Source: Bacillota bacterium
GTDB lineage: Bacteria > Bacillota_A > Clostridia > Lachnospirales > Bianqueaceae
Assembly: GCA_017420625.1 (NCBI GenBank)
Contig: JAFOIR010000305.1
Span: forward strand, 1-12,180
Length of the DNA stretch: 12,180 bases
Direction of reading: 5' to 3'
Part shown: piece after piece, positions 1-6,446 of the stretch
Layout of the letters: each line of letters begins with the position of its first letter
How positions within the stretch are numbered: the stretch's first letter is position 1
Made by a program: the position numbers and the translations under genes
Notes under the pieces: model-generated
What the model was told of the DNA's origin: nothing
Seen by the model: only the letters and a program-made list of their open reading frames with translations
Databases searched by the model: none

Positions 1-639
1 ATCGGTGTTGCCGTAGCGTTTCAGGATTCTTCCGGCGTAGTGGGACATGGTAGCGTTCCGGGAGCCTTCCGGTATGGTGATGCTGCCGTAGGTGCCGCCG
101 TCCATGTTCTCATCAAACTCATCGTCCAGAAATGAGGTCAGATTCATCGGTGCATCAAAGACCTCGACCTGCGGATCAGCTGTCCCATAAAAGAACCGGG
201 CAGCATCCAGCGCCTGCGTATCGAAGTACGGGAAGATGGCACTTACCAGCCTTTTCAGGTTGCTGTATTCTGTTGCGTCGGTGATCCTTTCGATCGGGAA
301 GAACACGTGGAACTTCGGCCTTGGTGCTTTGCCGTTCTTGGACTTCTCATGATGCCTTGAGTAGTGGACTGCAAAGGCGACGCCCGGAAAGGCAGCAGCC
401 ACGTCAGCCGGGCTTACCCATTCATCCGGGTTTTCACTGTGGTCGTTGTCGCAGTCGACCGGCAGGCAGTCGCTTCCGATGAAGTTGTCATTATTGCGAT
501 AGTTGTTCTGGTATTCTGCACATACGTAATCGTGGCAGACGGCTTCCCTGAGAGAGGCCTGATCTGTCACGTCGTGCTTGTGAGGGTAGGAGCAGTTGCT
601 TGGACTGCCTATGATATCTGCGCTATAGAGGGTAAACAT
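1..639 (-). CDS. Phage primase (archaeo-eukaryotic primase domain), N-terminal part, VirE-type replication protein
   Basis: This gene starts at 639 and runs off the left edge, so only 213 N-terminal residues are visible. I translated it by hand from the minus strand. The visible part looks like the primase domain of phage replication proteins often annotated as virulence-associated E, which make primers and usually carry a helicase domain further on. Probable catalytic features are the acidic pair D62/D64 in LPVDCDND, a histidine in PKFHVFF (H111), and a third acidic site near FDTQALDAARFFYG (D140/D145). The ATG overlaps the upstream stop by one base (TGATG), and an AAGGAGG site sits about 10 nt before it. 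A TTG three bases earlier is an alternative start. The overlap implies translational coupling to the 639-962 gene. The helicase part is an expectation and is not seen. Confidence 0.8.
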   Translation of the reverse strand, partial: MFTLYSADIIGSPSNCSYPHKHDVTDQASLREAVCHDYVCAEYQNNYRNNDNFIGSDCLPVDCDNDHSENPDEWVSPADVAAAFPGVAFAVHYSRHHEKSKNGKAPRPKFHVFFPIERITDATEYSNLKRLVSAIFPYFDTQALDAARFFYGTADPQVEVFDAPMNLTSFLDDEFDENMDGGTYGSITIPEGSRNATMSHYAGRILKRYGNTD

Positions 640-962
640 CAATCGTACACCTCCTTGGATTCTTCCTCCAGCACCTTAGTGATGAACTTCAGTGCCCGGA
701 TAATGGTTTCGAGTTCACTGTCACCGCCGAGGATTACTTCGAAGCCATCGGTACCTCTATGTCCGTATGATCTGATTTGAATATCCGTACCACCACAATT
801 CGTGATTCTGAAGTAAGTTCGGCTTCCGTGACCGGTATCTCCACCTTGATAGCCATTAGTTCCAGCTTCAACATCGAGAATGTTTGCGCCACAAACCTCT
901 CTTGAGTAGGTTGGAATATCAATGCCATCGATTCTGCGAATGCTTTCTCTTATCTCGTACAT
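639..962 (-). CDS. Conserved hypothetical protein of the phage replication operon
   Basis: The gene encodes 107 residues starting at 962, with AGGAGGT six bases before the ATG. I do not recognise a domain. The protein is soluble, glycine- and threonine-rich in its middle (about residues 25-80), suggesting a compact beta-rich fold, and has an acidic helical C-terminus (ELETIIRALKFITKVLEEE). It lies between the polymerase and the primase, and its stop overlaps the primase start by one base, so the two are probably made together. A role in replication is inferred from position only. A shorter reading frame over nearly the same stretch is taken as a shadow. Confidence 0.72.
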   Translation of the reverse strand: MYEIRESIRRIDGIDIPTYSREVCGANILDVEAGTNGYQGGDTGHGSRTYFRITNCGGTDIQIRSYGHRGTDGFEVILGGDSELETIIRALKFITKVLEEESKEVYD

Positions 963-999
963 TTTTTACCTCCTGTTCTATTGAGATAGTGAAGGCGGT

Positions 1000-1058
1000 A
1001 AAAGCAAAGGCTGCCACCGCCGGTTTACACTTTCCACTGGAGGTGACAGCCTGCTTTT
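1000..1058 (-). promoter_or_regulatory. Stem-loop between polymerase gene and 639-962 gene
   Basis: On the minus strand GGCTGTCACC (1051-1042) can pair with GGTGGCAGCC (1018-1009), flanked by AAAAGCA and TGCTTTT that extend the helix past a two-base bulge. The U-rich 3' side resembles an intrinsic terminator or attenuator after the polymerase gene. The left arm lies inside the repeated element at 1025-1069, so the fold may also control the ribosome site at 968-974. This is from pairing by eye; no folding energy was computed. Confidence 0.5.
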
Positions 1059-1069
1059 GACGAAGGAGG
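1025..1069 (-). repeat. Dispersed 45-nt repeat, copy 1, with anti-Shine-Dalgarno blocks
   Basis: This stretch aligns without gaps to 5765-5809 in the same orientation, matching at 35 of 45 positions. Differences are one single base plus a 9-nt core (1047-1055). Read on the transcribed minus strand, it carries CCTCCTTCG and TCACCTCC, both complementary to ribosome-binding sites and similar to the 3' tail of 16S rRNA. It sits between the polymerase stop and the next gene, whose AGGAGGT could pair with either block over about six bases. In one frame both copies also encode the same short peptide ending TSSGKCK. Confidence 0.75.
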
Positions 1070-1070
1070 C

Positions 1071-3059
1071 TCAGTCTTTTTTATAAAATTCTGTTTCATA
1101 GCCGTCAGCTCGAAGGAGCAGGCCTTTTGCCCACGGGGGCGTCCTGCCCATCTGCTCGCAGACCGCCTCAAGCGACATCCGGGGATCGGCCTCGATCACG
1201 AGCTCGTCGTGGATGTGCATGACAATACTGCAGCAGCGGAGCGTCTTCATGGCGTAGCACAAAATATCACGGGAGGTCGCCTGTACGATGTTCTCCACAA
1301 ACCGGGCTCCGTAGGATTCGAGCCTTTCCCATTTCTTTGTGCCGCCGACGCCTTCATAGGTGATACACTCGCCGCCGAACTTATTTGTACCAACCTTGGG
1401 CTTCACATAGGCGAGGCTCCTTCCGGAGGGAAGCGTGATAAACAGCATGCCGCTGCGGTAGGAAAAGAGGATGCCGTGTGTCTTGGTGGCGTGGTGGAAT
1501 TTGACGGCCTCCATAGCCGCCCGGTCGACGTCCCACCAGAAGGACACGATCTTCGGGTTCGACTGCCGCCATGCATCCACAAGCTGGGGAAGCTCATCCT
1601 CCGACAAGCCCATCTCCAGAGCGCCCATCGCTTTTAAGGCACCGACCGAGCCGCCATAGCCGAGGGCGAGCTCCGCGATCTTGCCTTTTTGCCGCAGGTG
1701 GCCGTTTATGCCATGCTTCTCAACCGGGACTTTGAACATCTGGCTGGCCGAGGCGCAGTAGATGTCGCCGCCCTTGGCAAAGACCTCCTGACGCCACTGT
1801 TCACCGGCCATCCATGCGATGACGCGTGCTTCGATGGCAGAAAAGTCCGAGACAATGAACTTCTGGCCGTTTCTGGGAATGAAGGACGTCCGGATCAGCT
1901 GCGAGAGCGTGTCCGGCACATCCTCATACAGCATTTCGACACTGTCGTAGTCACCGGAGCGGACAAGGGCACGTGCTTCCGCCAGATCCGGGAGGTGGTT
2001 TTGCGGCAGGTTTTGCAGTTGGATCAGCCTCCCTGCCCAGCGGCCTGTGCGGTTGGCTCCATAGAACTGGAACATGCCACAGGCACGGCCATCGGCGCAG
2101 ACAGCCGTTACCATCGTCTGGTATTTCCTGACGCTGGATTTGGCGAGCTGCTGCCGGAGCATCAGGACGCGCTGCAGCTCAGGCGGTGCCGTTTTGATGA
2201 GCTCTGCCACGACCTTCTTGCCGAGGCTATCAGTCTCCATGCCGTTGTCCGCGAGCCACTGCTTCATTTGCTGGACGCTGTTCGGGTTCTCCAGCTCGGT
2301 GAGCTGCCGCATGGCCTCTGTCAGCTCTGACCGGGAACGGGCATCCATGTCGATAGCCTGCCGGACAAGGGGAAGATCGATAGCGACGCCACGGTCGTTG
2401 ATCTCCTGATCGATGTGGTACTCGTCCCAGACGGCATCCGGCACCGGGAACTTCTTAAGCCTCTGCTGGATAGACATTTCCGTCTCGACGTCCCGGATGT
2501 TATAGCGTTTGAAGGCAGCCCATTTCTCCGGAGCATGGAAGGGGCGGTTCCGGGTGCGCTGGCCGTTGGTCTTCGTGGGAGCGCAGGGCTGACAGAAGTA
2601 TTTGATCAGATCCTTGCCCTCGGTGAGCTTCTGTTTCTCAAGGCCGAGCACGGCACCGACGCCCTCCAGCGAGAGGGGCAGTCCCATCGTGGCCGACCAG
2701 ATCATGGTGCAGCGCCAGCCCTCCGGGTTGAGGTAACGGGCGCATTCTTCCGAGAGAGGATGATTGTCCTGAAAGGGATCGAGGCTTAAGCCCAGCGCCT
2801 TCATATGCTGGGACAGGCAGATCCGTTCAAAGTTTGCATTGAATGCCCACTTGGTGACGGCATCATCCGTCAGGGCGTCGAGGATCTCCGAGGGGATCTT
2901 CTCGCCGCAGGCAAGGTCGATCACCTGCACGGGAGCGCCGTCCGCACTGTATCCGAATAGCAGGATCTCAAAATCCGGTGCCTCCACGTAGCGATAGACA
3001 CCGGCCTTCTGAAGACTGACGCTGGAGTAGGTTTCAATATCTATGCTGAGTGTTTTCAT
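1071..3059 (-). CDS. Phage family A DNA polymerase with 3'-5' exonuclease domain
   Basis: The product (662 residues) is a PolA-type replicative polymerase of phage size, without the 5' nuclease domain of cellular Pol I. The N-terminal DEDDy proofreading domain shows D7 and E9 (SIDIET), FNANFER near 73-79 and YNIRD (Y186, D190). The polymerase domain shows NRTGRWAGR (336-344), motif A SDFSAIEAR (D405), motif B RQKGKIAELALGYGG (456-470), and motif C HIHDE (615-619). All expected catalytic residues are present, so it should be active. The ATG at 3059 follows GGAGGT by five bases. It sits in the replication operon between two small membrane proteins and the primase, and it probably copies the element's DNA. 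Confidence 0.96.
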   Translation of the reverse strand: MKTLSIDIETYSSVSLQKAGVYRYVEAPDFEILLFGYSADGAPVQVIDLACGEKIPSEILDALTDDAVTKWAFNANFERICLSQHMKALGLSLDPFQDNHPLSEECARYLNPEGWRCTMIWSATMGLPLSLEGVGAVLGLEKQKLTEGKDLIKYFCQPCAPTKTNGQRTRNRPFHAPEKWAAFKRYNIRDVETEMSIQQRLKKFPVPDAVWDEYHIDQEINDRGVAIDLPLVRQAIDMDARSRSELTEAMRQLTELENPNSVQQMKQWLADNGMETDSLGKKVVAELIKTAPPELQRVLMLRQQLAKSSVRKYQTMVTAVCADGRACGMFQFYGANRTGRWAGRLIQLQNLPQNHLPDLAEARALVRSGDYDSVEMLYEDVPDTLSQLIRTSFIPRNGQKFIVSDFSAIEARVIAWMAGEQWRQEVFAKGGDIYCASASQMFKVPVEKHGINGHLRQKGKIAELALGYGGSVGALKAMGALEMGLSEDELPQLVDAWRQSNPKIVSFWWDVDRAAMEAVKFHHATKTHGILFSYRSGMLFITLPSGRSLAYVKPKVGTNKFGGECITYEGVGGTKKWERLESYGARFVENIVQATSRDILCYAMKTLRCCSIVMHIHDELVIEADPRMSLEAVCEQMGRTPPWAKGLLLRADGYETEFYKKD

Positions 3060-3070
3060 GTTGTACCTCC

Positions 3071-3101
3071 AAAAGGGCGACAGAGAGACTCCCTGCCGCC
3101 C
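3071..3101 (-). terminator. Terminator-like stem-loop before the polymerase gene
   Basis: On the minus strand, bases 3101 down to 3075 fold into a 12-bp stem with two G-T pairs and a three-base loop (arms GGGCGGCAGGGA and TCTCTGTCGCCC). Four T residues follow, then directly the polymerase ribosome site GGAGGT. It looks like a weak intrinsic terminator or an intercistronic processing or attenuation element that sets polymerase level. Confidence 0.6.
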
Positions 3102-3108
3102 GGTGTGT

Positions 3109-3300
3109 TCAGCGCTTTTTGCGTTTCATGTCCTGATACCATTTCTTCCAGATGGGACTGAATTTGTCATAGACGGTCTTGACGATTCCGATGATGATCA
3201 CACCGAGGATGTAGAAAATTGTCCCGTAGACAACAAGGAAGAAAATGACGTTCACTATGACTGCAATCAGCTCGTTTGACATATTTATGATCTGTTCCAT
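3109..3300 (-). CDS. Small membrane protein, 63 residues
   Basis: I chose the ATG at 3300 because GAGGT lies eight bases before it; a longer version from 3348 would run through the stem-loop at 3323-3352 and has no ribosome site. The product has a long hydrophobic stretch, about residues 11-40, enough for one long or two short membrane helices. It ends in a strongly basic tail (KKWYQDMKRKKR), which by the positive-inside rule would lie in the cytoplasm. No family is recognised. It lies between another small membrane protein and the DNA polymerase, so it may be a membrane anchor or an unrelated small phage protein; both ideas are guesses. Confidence 0.65.
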   Translation of the reverse strand: MEQIINMSNELIAVIVNVIFFLVVYGTIFYILGVIIIGIVKTVYDKFSPIWKKWYQDMKRKKR

Positions 3301-3322
3301 ATCATTTACCTCGTTTGTCAAA

Positions 3323-3352
3323 GGGAGTGGCAGCGGCAAGGCCACCACTCCC
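3323..3352 (-). promoter_or_regulatory. Intercistronic stem-loop between the two membrane protein genes
   Basis: On the minus strand GGGAGTGG (3352-3345) pairs perfectly with CCACTCCC (3330-3323), and the inside can form a further GGC/GCC pairing. Three T residues follow, and the GAGGT ribosome site of the 3109-3300 gene is close downstream. It matches the layout of the stem-loop at 3075-3101. Confidence 0.6.
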
Positions 3353-3358
3353 GGAGTC

Positions 3359-3550
3359 TTATTTCAGAGCTTCCATGCGCTTGGCGTGGTACTCGTCGTC
3401 CTGCAGCGCTTTCTTCTCCTCACGCTTCTCGCGCTTGTGCTCGTTCACGATGGTCTGGATTCCAGAGATGGTGAGTGAGATGATCATGAGGCAGAAGCAG
3501 CCGATCAGGATGTTGCAGAGAAGGGATGAAATCATAACGGTGCTTTCCAT
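3359..3550 (-). CDS. Small single-pass membrane protein with charged tail
   Basis: The 63-residue product starts at 3550, with AAAGGAG nine bases upstream in the gap after the DUF2815 stop. Residues about 5-31 form one hydrophobic helix containing three cysteines (C12, C18, C20). The rest (NEHKREKREEKKALQDDEYHAKRMEALK, about residues 36-63) is highly charged and likely helical, facing the cytoplasm. I do not recognise a family. Its place between the ssDNA-binding protein and the polymerase genes suggests co-expression with replication; its function is unknown. Confidence 0.65.
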   Translation of the reverse strand: MESTVMISSLLCNILIGCFCLMIISLTISGIQTIVNEHKREKREEKKALQDDEYHAKRMEALK

Positions 3551-3568
3551 GGTTTGGCACTCCTTTCC

Positions 3569-4141
3569 TTAGTTGAGAAAATCTTCGTCGTCATCGGTTG
3601 CGAAGTCGGACTCGGCGCTGGCCTTGCCACCCAGAGGCTCACCGGCACGGATCAGCTGCAGGTTGTTCAGGCCGCAGGCGATGCCACGGTTGCCGTTGGA
3701 GTTGAAGGCGTACAGGGTGATGCTGGCGCGACCATATACACCGGAGTAGACCTCCGAACGGGTGAGCACGGGATTGAGATCCGCGTCCACGATGCCGGGT
3801 GCCGTCGCAGAGTTTGCGTTGATGAAGCAGGCGTTGGCATAGGCCGGATCGTCCGGGCGCTCTGCGTCGCCGTCACGGAGAGGTGTCTTGATGGCTGCGA
3901 GAGGCGGCACGCTCTTGGAGTTGCCCTTGAGCTTGGACTCGCCCTCGACGTAGGCAGCTTCGATGGCAGCCTTGATCTTGGCGATCGTCTTGGTGTCGGA
4001 CTTCGGGATGATCAGGCTGACACTGTACTTCGGAGTGCCGCCGTTGATGGACTTCGGCTCCCAGACGTTGGCATAGCTCCAACGGGTGTTCTCGCCGGTG
4101 ATGACTTTCATGGGGTTCTTAACAGTTGTGTTCTTAGACAT
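3569..4141 (-). CDS. DUF2815 family protein, probable phage ssDNA-binding protein
   Basis: The start at 4141 is supported by AAGGAGG about eight bases upstream; an earlier ATG at 4183 would overlap the previous gene and lacks a site. The 190-residue product fits DUF2815, a phage family thought to have an OB-like fold and to act like T7 gp2.5 in coating single-stranded DNA. Visible family-like parts are the N-terminal KNPMKVITGENTRWSYANVW, the strand KYSVSLIIPK (about 38-47), and the glycine-rich region near YSGVYGRASITLYAF (about 133-147). The tail is strongly acidic (DFATDDDEDFLN), typical of ssDNA-binding proteins that recruit partners. It lies 13 bases after the DUF2800 gene, the usual pairing. 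Confidence 0.88.
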   Translation of the reverse strand: MSKNTTVKNPMKVITGENTRWSYANVWEPKSINGGTPKYSVSLIIPKSDTKTIAKIKAAIEAAYVEGESKLKGNSKSVPPLAAIKTPLRDGDAERPDDPAYANACFINANSATAPGIVDADLNPVLTRSEVYSGVYGRASITLYAFNSNGNRGIACGLNNLQLIRAGEPLGGKASAESDFATDDDEDFLN

Positions 4142-4154
4142 AATCTTGTCCTCC

Positions 4155-5276
4155 TTAATTTTCACTGAAATCAGATTTTGCATTGTTCATGGCCGGACGT
4201 TTGTCGCTCTCCGGCACGAGAGTGGGTTTGCCCTGCGGCTTCTCAATGAGGCCAGCAAGGACTTCTTCAAACCGGGCTTTGCCCAGTAGCTTCTGCATGG
4301 CAGTGACACCGAGGAGCTTCTGCTCATAGGGATCAAAGCCAGCTTCCGTAACAGCTGCGGCGACGGCAGCATCGTTTACGTACCTGCGGTTGGAGCGGCC
4401 TTCGACGAGCTTCCAGCCCGACCAGACCTTTCCGCTGATCGCCTGCTGCAGGGCGTAATCCTTAATATCGGAAGCCCATGCCACCAGAGCGTCGACCTTG
4501 CCGAGAATGTCTTCGACGTCCTCGTCGGTGAGGAGCGGCGGCAGTTTGAAGTCGTACCTTGCGAGCTCCAGATTGGCAGCGGCGCGAGCACGGCAGGCGT
4601 TCTTGGCCTTGCAGAAACCGCACCATTCACCGCAGAGGAAGTTCCCGTCACCGGCAAAGGCGAGATCGGCAGCAGGTTTTAAGACTTCGTCTGCCCACCG
4701 GTACAGATCTTCCTTTGACAGGTCGTAGGTGGAGAGGTTGTCCCGGCGCGGCTGGTAGATGGTCATCCGGACGGCGTCGATGTCGTAAATGTCATCGAAC
4801 AGCTCCAGAGCTCCCAGCGCGTAGCACATCATCTGGGGATTCTCCTCGGCGCTTACCAGCACGCCCAGACCATATTTGAAATCAATGATCTGGAGGGTGC
4901 CGTCTGCGATGACGATGCAGTCGGCGGTTCCGAAACCTTCCTCTACCCACCGGGAGAAGTCGACGCGCTGCTCGATCAGGACGACGGGGTCGCTGCAGGA
5001 TTCCTTGGCGGCCTCGACCTGCTCCAGCACGTAGGCTGCATAGCCGGTCGCGTGGTCATCCATCTCCTGATTGAACCAGCTGAGGTGTTCGGTCGGGTCG
5101 TCTGCCTCCATGCCCAGTGCCTTCTTCAGCTTGTACTCGCACAGGCTGTGGGCGTCGGTGCCTTCGGCAGCGTAGTCGCTTCCTTTATCCTCATAGGTCT
5201 CGGAGAGCCTTGCGGACGGTGGGCAGTGAATCCAGCGGTCTGACGATGATGCGGAGAGTAATGCGTGCTTAGGCAT
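4155..5276 (-). CDS. DUF2800 protein, Cas4/RecB-like PD-(D/E)XK nuclease fold
   Basis: The 373-residue product is a DUF2800-type phage protein of the RecB/Cas4-like nuclease superfamily, expected to process DNA ends during replication or recombination. Seen features are AAEGTDAH (E39, H43), GTAD (D119), the IDFKYG active-site strand (D132, K134) and Q148. Cysteines C215, C219, C222 and C228, together with an N-terminal C18, fit an iron-sulfur cluster as in Cas4 and AddB. I chose the ATG at 5276, with GAGGGA seven bases before it, over an ATG at 5294. This start overlaps the end of the upstream gene by eight bases, suggesting coupled translation. The metal cluster and nuclease activity are inferred from motifs. 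Confidence 0.88.
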   Translation of the reverse strand: MPKHALLSASSSDRWIHCPPSARLSETYEDKGSDYAAEGTDAHSLCEYKLKKALGMEADDPTEHLSWFNQEMDDHATGYAAYVLEQVEAAKESCSDPVVLIEQRVDFSRWVEEGFGTADCIVIADGTLQIIDFKYGLGVLVSAEENPQMMCYALGALELFDDIYDIDAVRMTIYQPRRDNLSTYDLSKEDLYRWADEVLKPAADLAFAGDGNFLCGEWCGFCKAKNACRARAAANLELARYDFKLPPLLTDEDVEDILGKVDALVAWASDIKDYALQQAISGKVWSGWKLVEGRSNRRYVNDAAVAAAVTEAGFDPYEQKLLGVTAMQKLLGKARFEEVLAGLIEKPQGKPTLVPESDKRPAMNNAKSDFSEN

Positions 5277-5580
5277 GATCCAGTCCCTCCACATCTTTCA
5301 GAAGCGCCTTGTAGTTTGCCGGGTCGACTCCGGAGAGCTTGGCGGCACCGTACTTCTGGAGTAGGGCGCGAATCTCAGCCGTGTGGCCTTTCCGGGACAT
5401 ATCCGCCAGTACTGCGCGGACATCCTCCAGCTTCAGCTCCGGCTCCTTCTTCGGCTGCTCCTTGGGCTCATCGGCGTTCCCGGAGAACTGCTGGGTGAGC
5501 CAGTCGGCCACATCGTTAATAGCGGCAGCAGCACTGCGGAGCTCTTCGATGGTCATGGCCATGTCTTTCATTTTGCTCAT
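5269..5580 (-). CDS. Conserved small phage protein upstream of DUF2800
   Basis: The ATG at 5580 has AAGGAGGA seven bases upstream and was chosen over one at 5619. The 103-residue product has two predicted helical parts: residues about 9-32 (TIEELRSAAAAINDVADWL) and about 50-101 (LEDVRAVLADMSRKGHTAEIRALLQKYG and following). They are joined by a flexible Lys/Glu/Pro linker (about 36-50). The C-terminal part resembles small helix-extended-loop-helix modules that bind DNA or protein. Similar genes next to DUF2800 are, as I recall, often labelled rRNA biogenesis protein Rrp5, a name I would not trust. Its end overlaps the DUF2800 start. Confidence 0.78.
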   Translation of the reverse strand: MSKMKDMAMTIEELRSAAAAINDVADWLTQQFSGNADEPKEQPKKEPELKLEDVRAVLADMSRKGHTAEIRALLQKYGAAKLSGVDPANYKALLKDVEGLDHA

Positions 5581-5722
5581 GTGTTTTTCCTCCTTCCTCG
5601 GATTTGCTTTGTGCGGCAAGGATCGTGAGCTTCCTCGCCAGTCTTGCGGATACGTTGCTGATCGCGATGAGAACGTCGATCACTTCTGCGTCCGCAGGGC
5701 TTCTGTTGTTTGTTCCGTACAT
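5516..5722 (-). CDS. Small hypothetical protein overlapping the next gene
   Basis: The 68-residue product starts at 5722 with a very strong site, AAGGAGGTGA, just upstream. Residues about 10-38 (DAEVIDVLIAISNVSARLARKLTILAAQ) form a likely helix; the C-terminal part is polar and ends in a cysteine cluster. The last 65 bases overlap the start of the 5269-5580 gene in another frame, so this tail also covers that gene's ribosome site. Such an overlap could couple translation, or the real function may lie in the first 40 residues only. No domain is recognised. Confidence 0.6.
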   Translation of the reverse strand: MYGTNNRSPADAEVIDVLIAISNVSARLARKLTILAAQSKSEEGGKTHEQNERHGHDHRRAPQCCCRY

Positions 5723-5889
5723 GTCGTCACCTCCTTCCGGAACTTGTGGGTGGGTTGCTGTTCCTTACACTTCCCACTGGAGGTGAGGCAGGCGGTTTGA
5801 CGAAGGAGGATGAGATTTTTTTTGAAAGATAAGCAGCAAATAATTAAAAGTGCTGCTAAAGCACCTCGTAACAATTCTCCGGCCACCAT
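5680..5889 (-). CDS. Possible small membrane protein or leader frame spanning repeat copy 2
   Basis: An open frame of 69 residues begins at 5889. It has a hydrophobic stretch (ELLRGALAALLIICCLSF, about residues 4-21), crosses the repeat at 5765-5809 in the frame giving LLRQTACLTSSGKCK, and ends inside the next gene. There is no convincing ribosome site before the ATG, which lies in the loop of the hairpin at 5879-5901. The same peptide frame is kept in repeat copy 1, where the only third-block difference is synonymous. It may be a real small gene, or the frame may be open by chance across an RNA element. Confidence 0.35.
   Translation of the reverse strand: MVAGELLRGALAALLIICCLSFKKNLILLRQTACLTSSGKCKEQQPTHKFRKEVTTCTEQTTEALRTQK
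5765..5809 (-). repeat. Dispersed 45-nt repeat, copy 2, with anti-Shine-Dalgarno blocks
   Basis: This is the partner of 1025-1069, with 35 of 45 positions identical and no gap. On the minus strand its TCACCTCC (5786-5779) is an exact 8-base complement of GGAGGTGA (5734-5727), the ribosome site of the 5516-5722 gene. Its CCTCCTTC block (5809-5802) is an exact complement of GAAGGAGG in the same site. Either pairing would hide the site from ribosomes. The position matches copy 1: between an upstream gene and a small downstream gene. Confidence 0.75.
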
Positions 5890-5901
5890 GACGGCAGCCG
5901 G
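5879..5901 (-). promoter_or_regulatory. Short GC-rich hairpin after the sigma-like gene
   Basis: On the minus strand CCGGCTGCC pairs with GGTGGCCGG (nine pairs, two of them G-T) around the loop GTCAT. It lies just after the stop of the sigma-like gene. No T-run follows, so it is not a typical terminator; it may be a processing or stabilising hairpin. Confidence 0.45.
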
Positions 5902-5923
5902 AGCGGGTACATATTAAATAGGT

Positions 5924-6442
5924 TTAGAAGCGGTCAGGGAATTCGGCAGCAAGCTGCTTCTTGGCCTTCGCAAGACGAGAGCGGAAGGTTGTCCGCTTAA
6001 TGCCGATGACCTCAGCGATGGCCTCGTCGGTCAGACCTTTCTGGCGGAGCTTTCCGATATCCTGCGCTTCAGGCATCAGCTCGTTCAGACGGGCAAAGAG
6101 CTGGTCGAGCTCGGCCTTGTCACAAATAACATCTTCAATAGAAGGCGCAGTGTCGGCCAGCGCATCCAGCGGAGAGCACGTGTCACCGTCTTCATTCTCA
6201 GTCGTATAATCGAGGGAGATGTGGTCTCCTGCACGACGGAATTCACAGGTCAGGCAGTCGGCGTCGCAGAGCCAGAACTTGTTCTTCGGGCAGATGCACT
6301 GGCCGTGAGACTGGTGGCGCTTACGGAAAGCGTCATGGAAACGGGTGTGCTCTTTGTAGACTTCTTCGGGTACTTCCACCCATTCACGGGTGGCTTTCAG
6401 ATAGATGCGATACTGTTTACTCTGATTGTCGAATTTTTTCAT
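5924..6442 (-). CDS. Sigma-70 region 4-like transcription regulator
   Basis: The 172-residue product starts at 6442. An upstream extension to 6574 would run through the attenuator and was not used. The C-terminal third (about 110-168) fits sigma region 4: a helical lead ELDQLFARLNELMPEAQ, then the helix-turn-helix LTDEAIAEVIGIKRTTFRSRLAKAKKQL. The N-terminal half has YRIYLKATREWVEVPEEVYKE and a cysteine cluster (C49, C51, C59, C63, C66) that could bind zinc. No region 2 is visible, so it is probably a phage or mobile-element activator rather than a full sigma factor. It heads the replication operon and likely switches it on. Its GGAG ribosome site lies about 12 bases before the ATG, inside a terminator-like hairpin. 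Confidence 0.82.
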   Translation of the reverse strand: MKKFDNQSKQYRIYLKATREWVEVPEEVYKEHTRFHDAFRKRHQSHGQCICPKNKFWLCDADCLTCEFRRAGDHISLDYTTENEDGDTCSPLDALADTAPSIEDVICDKAELDQLFARLNELMPEAQDIGKLRQKGLTDEAIAEVIGIKRTTFRSRLAKAKKQLAAEFPDRF

Positions 6443-6446
6443 AAAA

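Noticed and set aside
364..780. Plus-strand 138-residue frame opposite the primase and the 639-962 gene
   Set aside because: The minus strand carries two coupled genes with strong ribosome sites there; the plus frame has none.
1209..2789. Several plus-strand open frames of 60-213 residues opposite the polymerase gene
   Set aside because: They are antisense to a polymerase with all its catalytic motifs, lack ribosome sites, and arise from GC-rich codon bias.
3554..4168. Plus-strand frame of 204 residues opposite DUF2815
   Set aside because: It mirrors the real gene, and its sequence is low-complexity Val/Gly/Asp typical of antisense frames.
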